Assembly: GCF_900102915.1 (NCBI RefSeq)
Contig: NZ_FNGG01000001.1
Location: forward strand, 744,001-808,000
Direction: 5' to 3'
DNA length: 64,000 nt
Source: Salinimicrobium catena
GTDB taxonomy: Bacteria; Bacteroidota; Bacteroidia; Flavobacteriales; Flavobacteriaceae
This document shows positions 1-9,114 of this stretch, in pieces. The position numbers and the translations under genes were made by a program. Under the pieces are notes generated by a model that was not told where the DNA came from, searched no databases, and worked only from the letters and a program-made list of their open reading frames with translations. Position 1 is the stretch's first letter. Each line of letters opens with the position of its first letter.

Positions 1-2235
1 TACGTGCTGGAAAGGGACAAGATGCTGCAGGGCGAAGAAGCCCAACATTTAGGTTTTCCTTTGCCGGGGATAAGGGTGAACGGTTTTTACAGTCCCGCGG
101 GGTTCTTCGCTGTTGGGGAAGAGTTACCGCCGGTAGGCAATTCCCCCATCATTTATTACCAGGATGACGCGTGGCTGGGGGTGAATGAAGACCATCTCAA
201 GATGTGGCTGGTCAATGTGGATTGGAAGGATCCCTTGAACTCGACAATTGAAGAATCGCAAACCTTGGGTCCTTCGGAAGGAGTTACGCCGTTCCATTCG
301 GTTTTTGACGGAGGATCATTTCAGAACCTTTCCCAACCCGGGAACTCTCCCGATGTGGATGCTTTGCAAGGGGCTGTCATGTATCCTACTGCATTCAGGC
401 AGTTTCCTACACATAATTCCGTCGTTTTCAATTTTGTGGTAGATGTTGATCCTTCCGTAGTGGAGCATGCAGGAATACGCTGGTACGAGCTTCGGCAGGA
501 TGCCACCGGGCAGCCCTGGACCGTCTATCAGGAAGGGACTTATGCTCCCGATAACAGCGACCGTTGGTGCGGAAGTATAGGTATTGATAAGAATGGAAAT
601 ATCGGGCTTGGATTCACCATTCTTGACGACAACCCTACAAACCCCATTTATCCTTCTCTTCGTTACACCGGAAGATATGCTGATGATCCCCTGGGCAAAA
701 TGACGCTGCAGGAAGAGACCATCGTTGAAGGTGTAGCTCCCGATCCCAGCAACAGGTATGGAGATTATTCGCACTTGAGCATCGACCCAGTTGACCAGGA
801 GACCTTCTGGTTCATTGGGGAGCATTTTGGAGCCGGTTCAAGGCTCAATACTGTTGGAGTTTTTAAAATAGCCCCGGAATTTAGCAATGACGTGGGCATC
901 GTGGATATCGTAGCACCTGAGAATGGTACGTTGGGCAACAATGAACAGGTTACGGTCACTATTCGTAACTTCGGAAGTAATCCGCAGTCCAATTTCCAGG
1001 TGTCCTTTTCGGTAGATGGTGGCACCGAAGTGACCGAAACTTTTACCGGAACCATCGCGGCAACAGATCAGGTGAATTTCACTTTCTCCACAAGAGTTGA
1101 CCTTTCAGAAATAGGAGAAAATTACGAATTTTTGGCAAGTACAAATCTGGCCGGGGATGAAGATCCCGAAAATGACACCTACACAGAAATTATCAAGAAT
1201 CTGCCGCCCAACGACGTTGGGGTAACTGTGATCCATTCTCCCGAAACAGGAGAGAACCTGGGACAGGAAGAGGTTATAGTAACGGTTGAGAATTTTGGCG
1301 GGGAACCGCAGAGTTCGTTCCCGGTGGCGTACAGCGTCAATAATGGCGATCTCGTTACCGAAACTATCAACGAAACCCTGGGCGTAGGCGAAGAACTCTC
1401 TTATAAATTCCAGAGCCTTGTGGATCTTTCGGCTCCCGAAAAATACCTGATCTACGCGACCACTCTCCTTGAAGAGGATTCCAACAAGGAGAATGACGAC
1501 ACAGAAAAGATCGTGGCCAATCTCAATTGTATCCCCGAAGGCTCAGACTGTTCCTTTGGAGACGGGATCTTTGATTTTTACCTGCAGGACATTGTGAACG
1601 AAAATATTTTCTGCACCAACGGTTATCATGACTTTATAGGTCTCTCAACAAGGCTTGACCGCACCCAGGGCACTTTCCAGGTGGGTGTTTCCAGCCGTTT
1701 TTCGGGGAATCGTTTCTCTCTTTGGATAGATTTCAACGATAATGCCTTTTTTGACAGGAATGAGCTGCTCATAAGTTCTGCGCTTATTCCTACAGCCGAT
1801 GAGGTTCATGTTTTCGAATTCAGGATTCCTGAAAACGCGCCCCTTGGCGAGCATTTAATGAGGGTAAGAGCCGGAGATACCGATTATGGAGGAGATCTTA
1901 ACGATCCTTGTGACGTAATGGATTACGGAAACACCATGGATTATTCGGTGGTGATCGTGAGTGATATTGAAGAATCTGCGCTTGAAGATTCAAAACTTAC
2001 CATCAGCTCTTTTGATGGGGAGATCTTTGATGTGAACTTTACCACCGGGTATCAGCAATCCTTGTGGGTCACGGTTCACGACCTGCTGGGGCAAAAACTG
2101 GTAGAGAACAAGATCGAAAAAGGCCTTCGCGGATACGAATACACGCTCGATATGTCTTACGCGGCCACCGGCGTATACCTGGTTAGAGTCGGTACCCGCA
2201 ACGAGGGAAGGGTCAAAAGAATCATCGTTCGGTAA
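1..2235 (+). CDS. Secreted protein with CARDB-like repeats, GEVED domain and T9SS C-terminal sorting region (5' partial)
   Basis: The frame is open from the first base, so the gene begins before the window; 744 codons are visible. The first ~290 residues are extracellular-type sequence I cannot assign. Two ~100-residue repeats starting with DVG (about residues 297-400 and 403-507) look like CARDB/APHP beta-sandwich modules. A Cys-containing GEVED-like region (WIDFNDN, about 510-655) follows. The last ~80 residues resemble the Por-secretion (type IX) C-terminal sorting domain, ending GVYLVRVGTRNEGRVKRIIVR in part. From family knowledge such proteins are exported by Sec and then moved across the outer membrane by T9SS. 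Substrate and function are unknown; a large surface adhesin or enzyme is equally possible because the catalytic part may be upstream. Confidence 0.85.
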   Translation, partial: YVLERDKMLQGEEAQHLGFPLPGIRVNGFYSPAGFFAVGEELPPVGNSPIIYYQDDAWLGVNEDHLKMWLVNVDWKDPLNSTIEESQTLGPSEGVTPFHSVFDGGSFQNLSQPGNSPDVDALQGAVMYPTAFRQFPTHNSVVFNFVVDVDPSVVEHAGIRWYELRQDATGQPWTVYQEGTYAPDNSDRWCGSIGIDKNGNIGLGFTILDDNPTNPIYPSLRYTGRYADDPLGKMTLQEETIVEGVAPDPSNRYGDYSHLSIDPVDQETFWFIGEHFGAGSRLNTVGVFKIAPEFSNDVGIVDIVAPENGTLGNNEQVTVTIRNFGSNPQSNFQVSFSVDGGTEVTETFTGTIAATDQVNFTFSTRVDLSEIGENYEFLASTNLAGDEDPENDTYTEIIKNLPPNDVGVTVIHSPETGENLGQEEVIVTVENFGGEPQSSFPVAYSVNNGDLVTETINETLGVGEELSYKFQSLVDLSAPEKYLIYATTLLEEDSNKENDDTEKIVANLNCIPEGSDCSFGDGIFDFYLQDIVNENIFCTNGYHDFIGLSTRLDRTQGTFQVGVSSRFSGNRFSLWIDFNDNAFFDRNELLISSALIPTADEVHVFEFRIPENAPLGEHLMRVRAGDTDYGGDLNDPCDVMDYGNTMDYSVVIVSDIEESALEDSKLTISSFDGEIFDVNFTTGYQQSLWVTVHDLLGQKLVENKIEKGLRGYEYTLDMSYAATGVYLVRVGTRNEGRVKRIIVR

Positions 2236-2254
2236 TTTTTCTTCGGAAGATTCA

Positions 2255-2286
2255 TTGGTCCAGATATCCCGAAAATGCTATTTTTG
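2255..2286 (+). promoter_or_regulatory. Bacteroidota-type promoter before xth
   Basis: TTG at 2255-2257 and TATTTTTG at 2279-2286, separated by 21 nt, match the -33/-7 consensus TTG and TAnnTTTG. The predicted transcript starts about 15 nt before the ATG at 2309. Confidence 0.7.
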
Positions 2287-2308
2287 AGCTTCAGGAAAAA
2301 TAGATTAC

Positions 2309-3079
2309 ATGAAGATCATCTCCTACAATGTTAATGGGATAAGGGCAGCCATCAGAAAAGGTTTTGTGGAATGGCTGGAGCAGGTAGACGCCGATGTGGT
2401 TTGTCTACAGGAAATAAAAGCCAATCCCGAACAATTTGACCAGAGCCTTTTTGAAGATATAGGCTATAAATACAATTCATGGTTTCCGGCCGTCAAAAAA
2501 GGCTACAGCGGCGTGGCTATCCTAAGCAAGATAGAACCCAGAAATGTGGTTTTTGGGACCGGGATAGATTACATGGATTTTGAAGGAAGGAACATCAGGG
2601 CCGACTTTGAGGACGTGTCGGTAATGAGCCTTTATCTGCCTTCCGGTACCAATATCCAGAGGTTGGATCACAAGCTGCAGTATATGGATGATTTTCAAAA
2701 GTATATTGATGAGCTGAAAATGGATTTTCCGCACCTCGTCATTTGCGGCGATTACAACATCTGCCATGAGGAGATCGACATTCACGATCCCGTAAGGCTG
2801 AAGAACACTTCTGGTTTCCTTCCGGTAGAGCGGGAGTGGATCGCCAATTTCATAAACAACGGATTTATTGATGCCTTCAGACATCTCAACGATGAACCGG
2901 GGCATTACTCCTGGTGGAGCTACCGTGCGGGAGCCAGGGGCAATAACAAAGGCTGGCGCATTGATTACAGTATGGTGAGCGAACCCTTACAAGAAAAGAT
3001 CAAACGCGCCGTTATATTACCTGAAGCCAAGCACAGTGACCATTGTCCTGTACTGCTGGAACTTCATTCAGAAATTTAA
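2309..3079 (+). CDS. xth: Exodeoxyribonuclease III
   Basis: A 256-residue AP endonuclease/3'-5' exonuclease of the endonuclease-exonuclease-phosphatase fold, acting in base excision repair. It carries the family signatures in order: YNVNGIRAA near the N-terminus, LQEIKA (metal-binding Glu), GDYNICHEEIDIHDP in the centre, and SDHCPV near the C-terminus, which supplies the catalytic Asp-His. Length is normal for the family. The ATG lies 23 nt after a good -7 box. The downstream OmpA gene starts 18 nt after the stop and may be co-transcribed. Confidence 0.96.
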   Translation: MKIISYNVNGIRAAIRKGFVEWLEQVDADVVCLQEIKANPEQFDQSLFEDIGYKYNSWFPAVKKGYSGVAILSKIEPRNVVFGTGIDYMDFEGRNIRADFEDVSVMSLYLPSGTNIQRLDHKLQYMDDFQKYIDELKMDFPHLVICGDYNICHEEIDIHDPVRLKNTSGFLPVEREWIANFINNGFIDAFRHLNDEPGHYSWWSYRAGARGNNKGWRIDYSMVSEPLQEKIKRAVILPEAKHSDHCPVLLELHSEI

Positions 3080-3097
3080 ATTTTAAAGCCCTCCAAA

Positions 3098-4060
3098 ATG
3101 AAAAAAATCACCTTTTTTGCCCTTTTCAGCAGCTTAGTACTTACCTCTTGCGTATCTTCTAAGGTCTATAAAGATCTGGAAGGGCGACACGCTCAATTAC
3201 AGCAGGAAAATGCCGAACTTACCGAAGATTTTCAGGAACTGCAGGCCAAGAACACGCAGAACGAGCAGGACCTGGCTGCATTGAAAGCCCAGTATGAAAC
3301 CCTTCTTGCTGAAAGGGACAAACTTCAGCAGGATTATACCAACACCAAGAAAAGCCTGGACAAGCTGCAGAATTCGTACGATGCGCTCGAAGCCAACAGT
3401 TCTTCGGCCTTAGCCGAAAATTCAAAGAGAAATCGTGAGTTGCTTGCCGAGCTTGACGAAAAGGAGAACGCTCTTTCCGCGGAAAAAGCAAGACTAGAAA
3501 AGCTTGAAAAAGATCTTGCCGCAAGATCTAAACGCATTGATGAGCTCGAAGGAGTGATCGCTGCGAAAGACGCAAAAATGAACGCGCTTAAAAATTCCCT
3601 TTCCCGAGCCCTGACCAATTTTGAAGGCAAAGGCCTTACAGTAGAACAGAGGGATGGAAAGGTCTATGTTTCTATGGAGAACAAACTTCTTTTTAGCTCG
3701 GGTAGCTGGTCTGTCGGTGCCGAAGGTAAGCAAGCCGTGGCTCAGCTTGGATCGGTTCTCGCTGAAAATCCTGATATCGCCGTGCTTATTGAAGGTCATA
3801 CAGATAATGTGCCTTACAATGGCAGCGGGCAGCTAACCGATAACTGGGACCTGTCTACAAAAAGGGCTACGGCTATTGTGCAGCTGCTAAGACAAAACAA
3901 TAATATAGATCCTCAGAACCTCACGGCAGCAGGTCGCGGAGAATATGCTCCCGTTGCGAACAACGACACTGCCGAAGGCCGCGCCAGGAACAGAAGGATC
4001 GAGGTGATTCTCACTCCGAAACTCGATGAGATCAATAAACTATTGCAGGAAATAGAATAA
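3098..4060 (+). CDS. OmpA/MotB-domain lipoprotein with a coiled-coil stalk
   Basis: 320 residues. A lipobox (LVLTSC) ends a short signal sequence, so it is probably a lipoprotein. Residues ~22-175 are a long Gln/Glu/Lys-rich heptad region predicted as coiled coil. Residues ~200-310 form an OmpA_C domain with GHTDNVPYNGSG and the closing NRRIEVIL motif, which binds peptidoglycan diaminopimelate in this family. It probably tethers the outer membrane to the wall through a rod-like spacer. The stop codon (4058-4060) abuts the stop of the convergent M23 peptidase gene at 4061, leaving no room for a terminator. Confidence 0.9.
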   Translation: MKKITFFALFSSLVLTSCVSSKVYKDLEGRHAQLQQENAELTEDFQELQAKNTQNEQDLAALKAQYETLLAERDKLQQDYTNTKKSLDKLQNSYDALEANSSSALAENSKRNRELLAELDEKENALSAEKARLEKLEKDLAARSKRIDELEGVIAAKDAKMNALKNSLSRALTNFEGKGLTVEQRDGKVYVSMENKLLFSSGSWSVGAEGKQAVAQLGSVLAENPDIAVLIEGHTDNVPYNGSGQLTDNWDLSTKRATAIVQLLRQNNNIDPQNLTAAGRGEYAPVANNDTAEGRARNRRIEVILTPKLDEINKLLQEIE

Positions 4061-5200
4061 TTAGAGCGGACTTGCCAGGCTTTCGTGGATAAAATAATTC
4101 TGGTCCTCAAGGCGGGTGTGATACCAGTCACTGGTCTTGCCTAAAAGCTGCAAGGTATCCTGAGCTTTTGCCTGTCTGCCAATAACGGCTTTCGTGGATG
4201 GCCCTTTTCTAAGATTCGCAGTGGCACTGCTTATTATAAAGGTTGAATTACTGTCTTTCGAAAAAGGCAGTTTTTCAACCTTTTTTATTTGATACACGTA
4301 AGGCAGTGGATTCTGGGCACCACGATAGCCTTTGTAGATTCCGAAGTGCAGGTGCGGCGGAGTGGTGCGGGCGTTTCCTGAATTACCTACTAACCCCAGA
4401 GTATCGCCCACTTTTACCCTCATCCCGGAGGTGGCGATAATGCTGTCCAGATGCGCGTAATAAAGAGAATTTCCTCGCTTGCTGTCCCTTAGCCAGACCT
4501 GCTTTCCGCCCAGGCCTTTATTTCCGGTAGAGGAAACTCTTCCGGGAGTAACTGCAATTACAGGAGTTCCTCGTGGAGCAAAAATGTCAATTCCCTCGTG
4601 ACTTCTGCGGCCGCCATCTCTTACGGCACCCCAGTAGCTTTGCACGGCGGAATTTCCTTTTGAAACTACCGGAAAAGAATATACCGGCTCTTTCGAAATT
4701 TGAATTCTGAAGGGGGTAGTGGCTCCAATCTCGGGCTGCACGATCACTTTATATACTCCCGAAGCGGTTATTTCTTCTGAAATACCTGTTTCTGAAAAGT
4801 CGGCGCTTTTAATATGCTCATAAACCGAATCGTTCTCCTTCTTAAAAAGGTCGAGAAACACTAATTGTTGGAGGGAATCCTTCTCGACCTCTACCTGTAG
4901 CCGCTCTCCCTGGTCCAGCGTCATTTCATAAGAATAAACAGGGTATGTAACAGGTGAGAAATTCCCAAATTCCGAATAGGGCAGGCTAACTGTGATGCTG
5001 TCCAGGACAGCCTTGTCGAATTCCTGCTGCCAGTTGCCTAAAGCCGGAGCATCATCTTCAAATTCTCTCTGGTATTTTTCCCTTGCTGAAGTGTTGGTGA
5101 CCAGATCGGTCACCTTGTTCAGCCTGGAGCAAGACGTTGTAACGACGATGACGGAAATAATAAGAAATAAATGTGGGTAGGTAAGCTCTATTCTTTTCAC
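4061..5200 (-). CDS. M23 (LytM) metallopeptidase lipoprotein with C-terminal SH3 domain
   Basis: 379 residues. A lipobox-like TTSC ends at Cys24. The N-terminal ~170 residues are a beta-rich region of unknown role. The LytM domain has the zinc ligands in SHEGID (about 199-203) and HLHFG (about 283), so the enzyme looks active against cell-wall cross-links. The last ~65 residues resemble a bacterial SH3 domain (TANLRKGPS). It is the last gene of the minus-strand run panC-panD-UPF0104-hydrolase-radA-M23, 39 nt after radA. Probable role: peptidoglycan remodelling in the periplasm. Confidence 0.9.
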   Translation of the reverse strand: MKRIELTYPHLFLIISVIVVTTSCSRLNKVTDLVTNTSAREKYQREFEDDAPALGNWQQEFDKAVLDSITVSLPYSEFGNFSPVTYPVYSYEMTLDQGERLQVEVEKDSLQQLVFLDLFKKENDSVYEHIKSADFSETGISEEITASGVYKVIVQPEIGATTPFRIQISKEPVYSFPVVSKGNSAVQSYWGAVRDGGRRSHEGIDIFAPRGTPVIAVTPGRVSSTGNKGLGGKQVWLRDSKRGNSLYYAHLDSIIATSGMRVKVGDTLGLVGNSGNARTTPPHLHFGIYKGYRGAQNPLPYVYQIKKVEKLPFSKDSNSTFIISSATANLRKGPSTKAVIGRQAKAQDTLQLLGKTSDWYHTRLEDQNYFIHESLASPL

Positions 5201-5239
5201 GTTCTTGAAAAATCAGAAACTATGCCAGAAAGTTCATTT

Positions 5240-6607
5240 TCAGCCGAATAGAAAGCTCACCACATCTTCTATTTTGGATGCCTTCTGAAGTTTTATGTTG
5301 TACTGACTTTTCGGGATCTTACTTTGTTTAGACACGATAATGGTGCTGAAACCTAGTTTTTCTGCTTCCAGTATACGTTGTTCCACACGCGTTACCGGCC
5401 TTACTTCCCCAGCCAGACCAACTTCTGCGGCAAAACAGATGTCCTTGGGAACGGCGATATCTTCGTTGGAAGACAGTATAGCCGCTACCACTGCAAGATC
5501 AAGCGCCGGATCATCTACAGAGATCCCGCCGGTGATGTTCAGGAAAACATCTTTCGCGCCCAGCCTAAAACCGGCCCTCTTTTCCAGCACCGCCAAAAGC
5601 ATGTTCAGGCGTTTTGAATTATAGCCTGTGGCAGAACGCTGCGGAGTTCCATAAACTGCGGAACTCACTAAAGCCTGTATCTCGATCATCAAGGGGCGCA
5701 TTCCCTCCAGGGTTGCCGCGATGGCTGTTCCGCTGAGGTCTTCCTCATTCTTGGAGATAAGGATCTCCGAAGGATTGCTTACTTCCCGGAGTCCGTTCCC
5801 CTGCATCTCGTAAATTCCCAATTCGTTGGTAGAGCCAAAGCGGTTCTTGTGCGCCCGAAGGATCCTGTAAACGTGATTTCGGTCTCCTTCGAACTGCAAT
5901 ACTGTATCTACCATATGCTCCAGCACCTTTGGCCCGGCAATGCTCCCTTCTTTGGTAATATGGCCGATAAGGATAACGGGGACAGAAGTTTCTTTGGCAA
6001 ACTTTATTAATTCGGCTGTACATTCCCTTATCTGGGAAATGCTTCCGGGACTGCTTTCAATGTAGTCGCTGTGCAGGGTCTGAATGGAGTCAATGATGAC
6101 GATCTCGGGCTCCAGCTTTTCGATCTGCTGAAAGATGTTCTGGGTTTTGGTTTCGGTGAGAATATAGCAGTTGTTTGAAGCCGGATTGATCCTTTCTGCC
6201 CGCATCTTTATCTGCTGCTGACTTTCCTCACCCGATACATACAGGGTGCGGTAATTGAGGTGTAGCGAGATCTGGAGCAGGAGCGTACTTTTTCCAATTC
6301 CGGGTTCCCCGCCCAAAAGAGTAAGGGAGCCGGGAACTATCCCGCCTCCCAGTACTCTGTCGAGTTCGTTGTTATTCGTTTTTAACCTTTCTTCCCTTGA
6401 AACCTCTATTTCAGAAATTCTCAGAGGCTTTGCTGCCCTTTTCGTGGCAGGGGCTGAAGCAGGAGATCTCCAGTCTTTTTTTTCTTCTTTTTGAAGGACT
6501 TCTTCTACCAGGGTGTTCCATTCCCGGCAGGAGCTACACTGGCCCTGCCATTTACTGTGTTGCGTGCCGCAGTTCTGGCAAAAAAAGGTGGTCTTTGTTT
6601 TGGCCAT
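5240..6607 (-). CDS. radA: DNA repair protein RadA
   Basis: 455 residues, typical length. A C4 zinc finger at Cys10/13/24/27 is followed by the Walker A motif GGEPGIGKS (99-107), the RadA signature KNRFG (254-258) and a C-terminal Lon-protease-like domain. RadA is a RecA-like, DnaB-type helicase that drives branch migration in recombination repair. The ATG at 6607 directly abuts the stop of the upstream hydrolase gene (6608), which suggests translational coupling. Confidence 0.97.
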   Translation of the reverse strand: MAKTKTTFFCQNCGTQHSKWQGQCSSCREWNTLVEEVLQKEEKKDWRSPASAPATKRAAKPLRISEIEVSREERLKTNNNELDRVLGGGIVPGSLTLLGGEPGIGKSTLLLQISLHLNYRTLYVSGEESQQQIKMRAERINPASNNCYILTETKTQNIFQQIEKLEPEIVIIDSIQTLHSDYIESSPGSISQIRECTAELIKFAKETSVPVILIGHITKEGSIAGPKVLEHMVDTVLQFEGDRNHVYRILRAHKNRFGSTNELGIYEMQGNGLREVSNPSEILISKNEEDLSGTAIAATLEGMRPLMIEIQALVSSAVYGTPQRSATGYNSKRLNMLLAVLEKRAGFRLGAKDVFLNITGGISVDDPALDLAVVAAILSSNEDIAVPKDICFAAEVGLAGEVRPVTRVEQRILEAEKLGFSTIIVSKQSKIPKSQYNIKLQKASKIEDVVSFLFG

Positions 6608-7753
6608 TTAGTACCCGAAATCTTTTTTGATGAGTTCAGCTTTTCGAATCATGAAATCTGCGGTGATGAACCCGGCTTCTTTCTTGTCATAGGCGCTCTC
6701 ATACATCCTCATGGCCTTCTTTGTTTTTCCTCTTTCCTCAAGAGATTTAGCCATATAATAACTGCCCAGCATAGAATCGGGATCCTGCTTCAGGGCAAGT
6801 TCGCCCAGTTTTTCAAGTTCGTCCCAGTTTTCTTTATGCTCTATGGCTTTTCCCACTGCAAGAAAATCGTTCAGTCTCACAGGGAGATTCACTCCGTAGA
6901 GGTTTTTAATGGTGCCGTATTTCTTGTTCAAAAATGCCAACGGAGAAGAGTCATCGGTTTTAAGCTCCTCGTACTCCTCGAGGTTGATCGGCTTATATGC
7001 AGCGAATATTTGCTCCAAGGCTCTTGGAATAGCGTGAGCCACCAAAGAATAATGGAACGGCTTATCAAAATTGTCAAAAGTGTAATGCAGGTTATCGTTG
7101 TCAATTGTATTTAGCTGAAGGTGCAGCTGCTCAATAGATCTTTTCAATTCGGCTACATCATTGGATGCTGTTGCCAGGTAGAACCATTTCTGTGACCCTG
7201 TGCTCCCAAGCGCCTGGTATAACCTTCCCGCCATTTGCGGAGAAAGATCGGGGCTTAAGTTGATATACGCCTGAAACAATGGCCTGTCCTTGAACAGGTA
7301 GAAGTTTGCGAAGTTGGCGGTAAGGTCATGCCCCGCGATCACGTTGAAATTCGTGGTGCGGTATGTGCTGTTGATAAATGGGAATAGTTCGCCCCCAATA
7401 AAATCAAAGAAGTTCTTGCCCGATTTTGATGGAAAATACTGTATGTCATCTGCGTAGGTGTCGGCTCTTCTGCTTCCCGCCTGGTTGATCCCAACCACAA
7501 TGGCTTCGGGAATATCATCCCAGTAAGAGAAGAAATCAACGTTTCCGGCAATGGGTTCAAAAAGGTAATCCCCGTCCAAAACCAGGATTACCGGGTAATG
7601 ATTTTCAGGATTCTTGTCGTAGTTTCGAGGAAGCTGGATCTTGATCTGTCTTTCCTGCCCCAGCATTCTGGAGTCGATCGATTTGTAAATGGCTTGCGCG
7701 TTGGAGAAAGTGGTGACAAAAAAAATAGCTAGAAAAAGGTAGATTTTTGACAT
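6608..7753 (-). CDS. Esterase-D/Fes-like alpha/beta-hydrolase-fold protein, nucleophile replaced, with TPR-like tail
   Basis: 381 residues with a signal peptide ending near SNAQ (residue 20). Residues ~25-270 follow the putative-esterase fold (YPVILVLDGD, then the elbow). At the nucleophile elbow, where the family has G-x-S-x-G, this protein reads AGHDLTAN with Asp143 in place of Ser. The hydrolase is therefore probably inactive or uses another mechanism. The C-terminal ~100 residues look like one or two TPR helices (YYMAKSLEERGKTKKAMRMY). It lies between UPF0104 and radA, on the same strand as panCD. Function unknown; a binding or scaffold role in the periplasm is an inference. Confidence 0.8.
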   Translation of the reverse strand: MSKIYLFLAIFFVTTFSNAQAIYKSIDSRMLGQERQIKIQLPRNYDKNPENHYPVILVLDGDYLFEPIAGNVDFFSYWDDIPEAIVVGINQAGSRRADTYADDIQYFPSKSGKNFFDFIGGELFPFINSTYRTTNFNVIAGHDLTANFANFYLFKDRPLFQAYINLSPDLSPQMAGRLYQALGSTGSQKWFYLATASNDVAELKRSIEQLHLQLNTIDNDNLHYTFDNFDKPFHYSLVAHAIPRALEQIFAAYKPINLEEYEELKTDDSSPLAFLNKKYGTIKNLYGVNLPVRLNDFLAVGKAIEHKENWDELEKLGELALKQDPDSMLGSYYMAKSLEERGKTKKAMRMYESAYDKKEAGFITADFMIRKAELIKKDFGY

Positions 7754-7788
7754 AATTGGGGGGTGTTGATTTGGGTAGCAATATATAA

Positions 7789-8757
7789 TTATTTCTTCTG
7801 ATTAAAAATCGGAAGAAATAATAAAGAGAAACCTCCCAGGAGGATAACTAGCACAGTCTGAGAGCCCCACAAGATCCATCCAAAGGCTTCGCCGGCCTGT
7901 TGGTTGACGCCAAAAAGCAGTAGCACGGCTCCCATGGCAATTGGATAAACGCCTATGCCGCCATTGGTGGTTGAGATGGCGAAAGAGCCTACAATGAAAG
8001 CTGCCATTATTCCCGCAATGGAAAGAGGTGTGGTCTCCGGAATGGTGAATTTGATCACGTAGAACATTAGCAGGTACATGGACCAGATGAAAACGGTGTG
8101 GAAGATGAATTCCTTTTTTCGTTTCATTTGAAGGATGCTTCGCATTCCTTCCAGGAGGCCTCTGGCGAAATTTCTGATCTTGACCATTATGCTGTGCTGA
8201 GACCTTTTGATAAGCTTCAGAAGAAAAATACCCAAAAGAACAGCTATGAATACGGTTCCTATGGAAACGAACGGATTGATGTCGTGGTTGTCAAAATAGT
8301 TCAGCAATCCTTCGGTTTGAATAAGGAGCCCGGCGATCACTATCAGCAACAGCATCAGGAGATCGGCGATCCTTTCAGAAACTATGGTTCCGAAGGCTTT
8401 TTCAAAGGGAATGTCTTCGTAAGTGGAAATGGTGGCGCCTCTTAGCACTTCACCGGAACGTGGAACACCAAGATTGGCGAGGTAACCGCCCATAACCGCC
8501 ATGAAGCTGTTGGCGAATTTGGGTTGATATCCCATAGGCTCTAAAAGATACTTCCAGCGGTAAGCCCGTGACATGTGGGAGAGGAGTCCTAAAAAAAGCG
8601 AGATCGCGATCCATTTATGATCGGCCAGCAGAATATTGTTCCACAGTTCGGCTCGTTCGGCAGGGGTGGCGCTGCTTAAGGAGTACCAAACCAAAAAAAC
8701 TCCCAGCAGGAGCGGGAGTGTGGTTTTCGCAAATTTTATGATCTTTTTCCTGGGCAC
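7789..8757 (-). CDS. UPF0104/LPG-synthase-TM-like integral membrane protein
   Basis: 322 residues, about eight hydrophobic helices. It matches the flippase-like domain family (lysylphosphatidylglycerol synthase TM region, UPF0104), seen in SRAYRWKYLLEPMGY and GGYLANLGVPRSGEVLR. It lacks the cytosolic synthase domain of MprF, so the likely role is lipid handling across the inner membrane rather than aminoacylation. The ATG at 8757 abuts the panD stop at 8758, so it is read from the pan transcript. Confidence 0.85.
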   Translation of the reverse strand: MPRKKIIKFAKTTLPLLLGVFLVWYSLSSATPAERAELWNNILLADHKWIAISLFLGLLSHMSRAYRWKYLLEPMGYQPKFANSFMAVMGGYLANLGVPRSGEVLRGATISTYEDIPFEKAFGTIVSERIADLLMLLLIVIAGLLIQTEGLLNYFDNHDINPFVSIGTVFIAVLLGIFLLKLIKRSQHSIMVKIRNFARGLLEGMRSILQMKRKKEFIFHTVFIWSMYLLMFYVIKFTIPETTPLSIAGIMAAFIVGSFAISTTNGGIGVYPIAMGAVLLLFGVNQQAGEAFGWILWGSQTVLVILLGGFSLLFLPIFNQKK

Positions 8758-9108
8758 TTATTTTAAAAGATTGGTTCCTTCTTCAGGAAAAACCAATGAC
8801 GGCTTAAAAGATTTTGCTTCCTCAATATCCATCATCGCATAGGTAATCAAGATGAGGATATCGCCTTTGGCTACTTTACGCGCCGCGGCACCGTTTAGCG
8901 TGATCTCTCCGGTGTTTCGGGGACCGGGAATGGCGTAGGTTTCCAGTCTTTCCCCATTGTTGTTATTAACGATTTGCACCTTTTCTCCTTCAATTATGTT
9001 GGCAGCGTCCATAAGGTCTTCATCAATAGTGATGCTTCCTATATAATTAAGATCTGCCCCTGTTACCTGTACGCGGTGAATTTTTGACTTAACAACGTGT
9101 ATTTGCAT
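8758..9108 (-). CDS. panD: Aspartate 1-decarboxylase
   Basis: 116 residues. It makes beta-alanine from L-aspartate for pantothenate and CoA. The zymogen self-cleavage site is visible as Gly24-Ser25 in YIGSITID; Ser25 becomes the pyruvoyl cofactor. Lys9 (KSKIHRV) and the central [13 protein letters not shown] segment are conserved. It is slightly shorter than the E. coli enzyme. It starts 6 nt after panC, whose product is used in the same pathway. Confidence 0.97.
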   Translation of the reverse strand: MQIHVVKSKIHRVQVTGADLNYIGSITIDEDLMDAANIIEGEKVQIVNNNNGERLETYAIPGPRNTGEITLNGAAARKVAKGDILILITYAMMDIEEAKSFKPSLVFPEEGTNLLK

Positions 9109-9114
9109 ACCTGC

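Noticed and set aside
6491-7114. 207-codon plus-strand frame across radA and the hydrolase
   Set aside because: It lies antisense to two well-supported genes, has low-complexity hydrophobic sequence and no family features.
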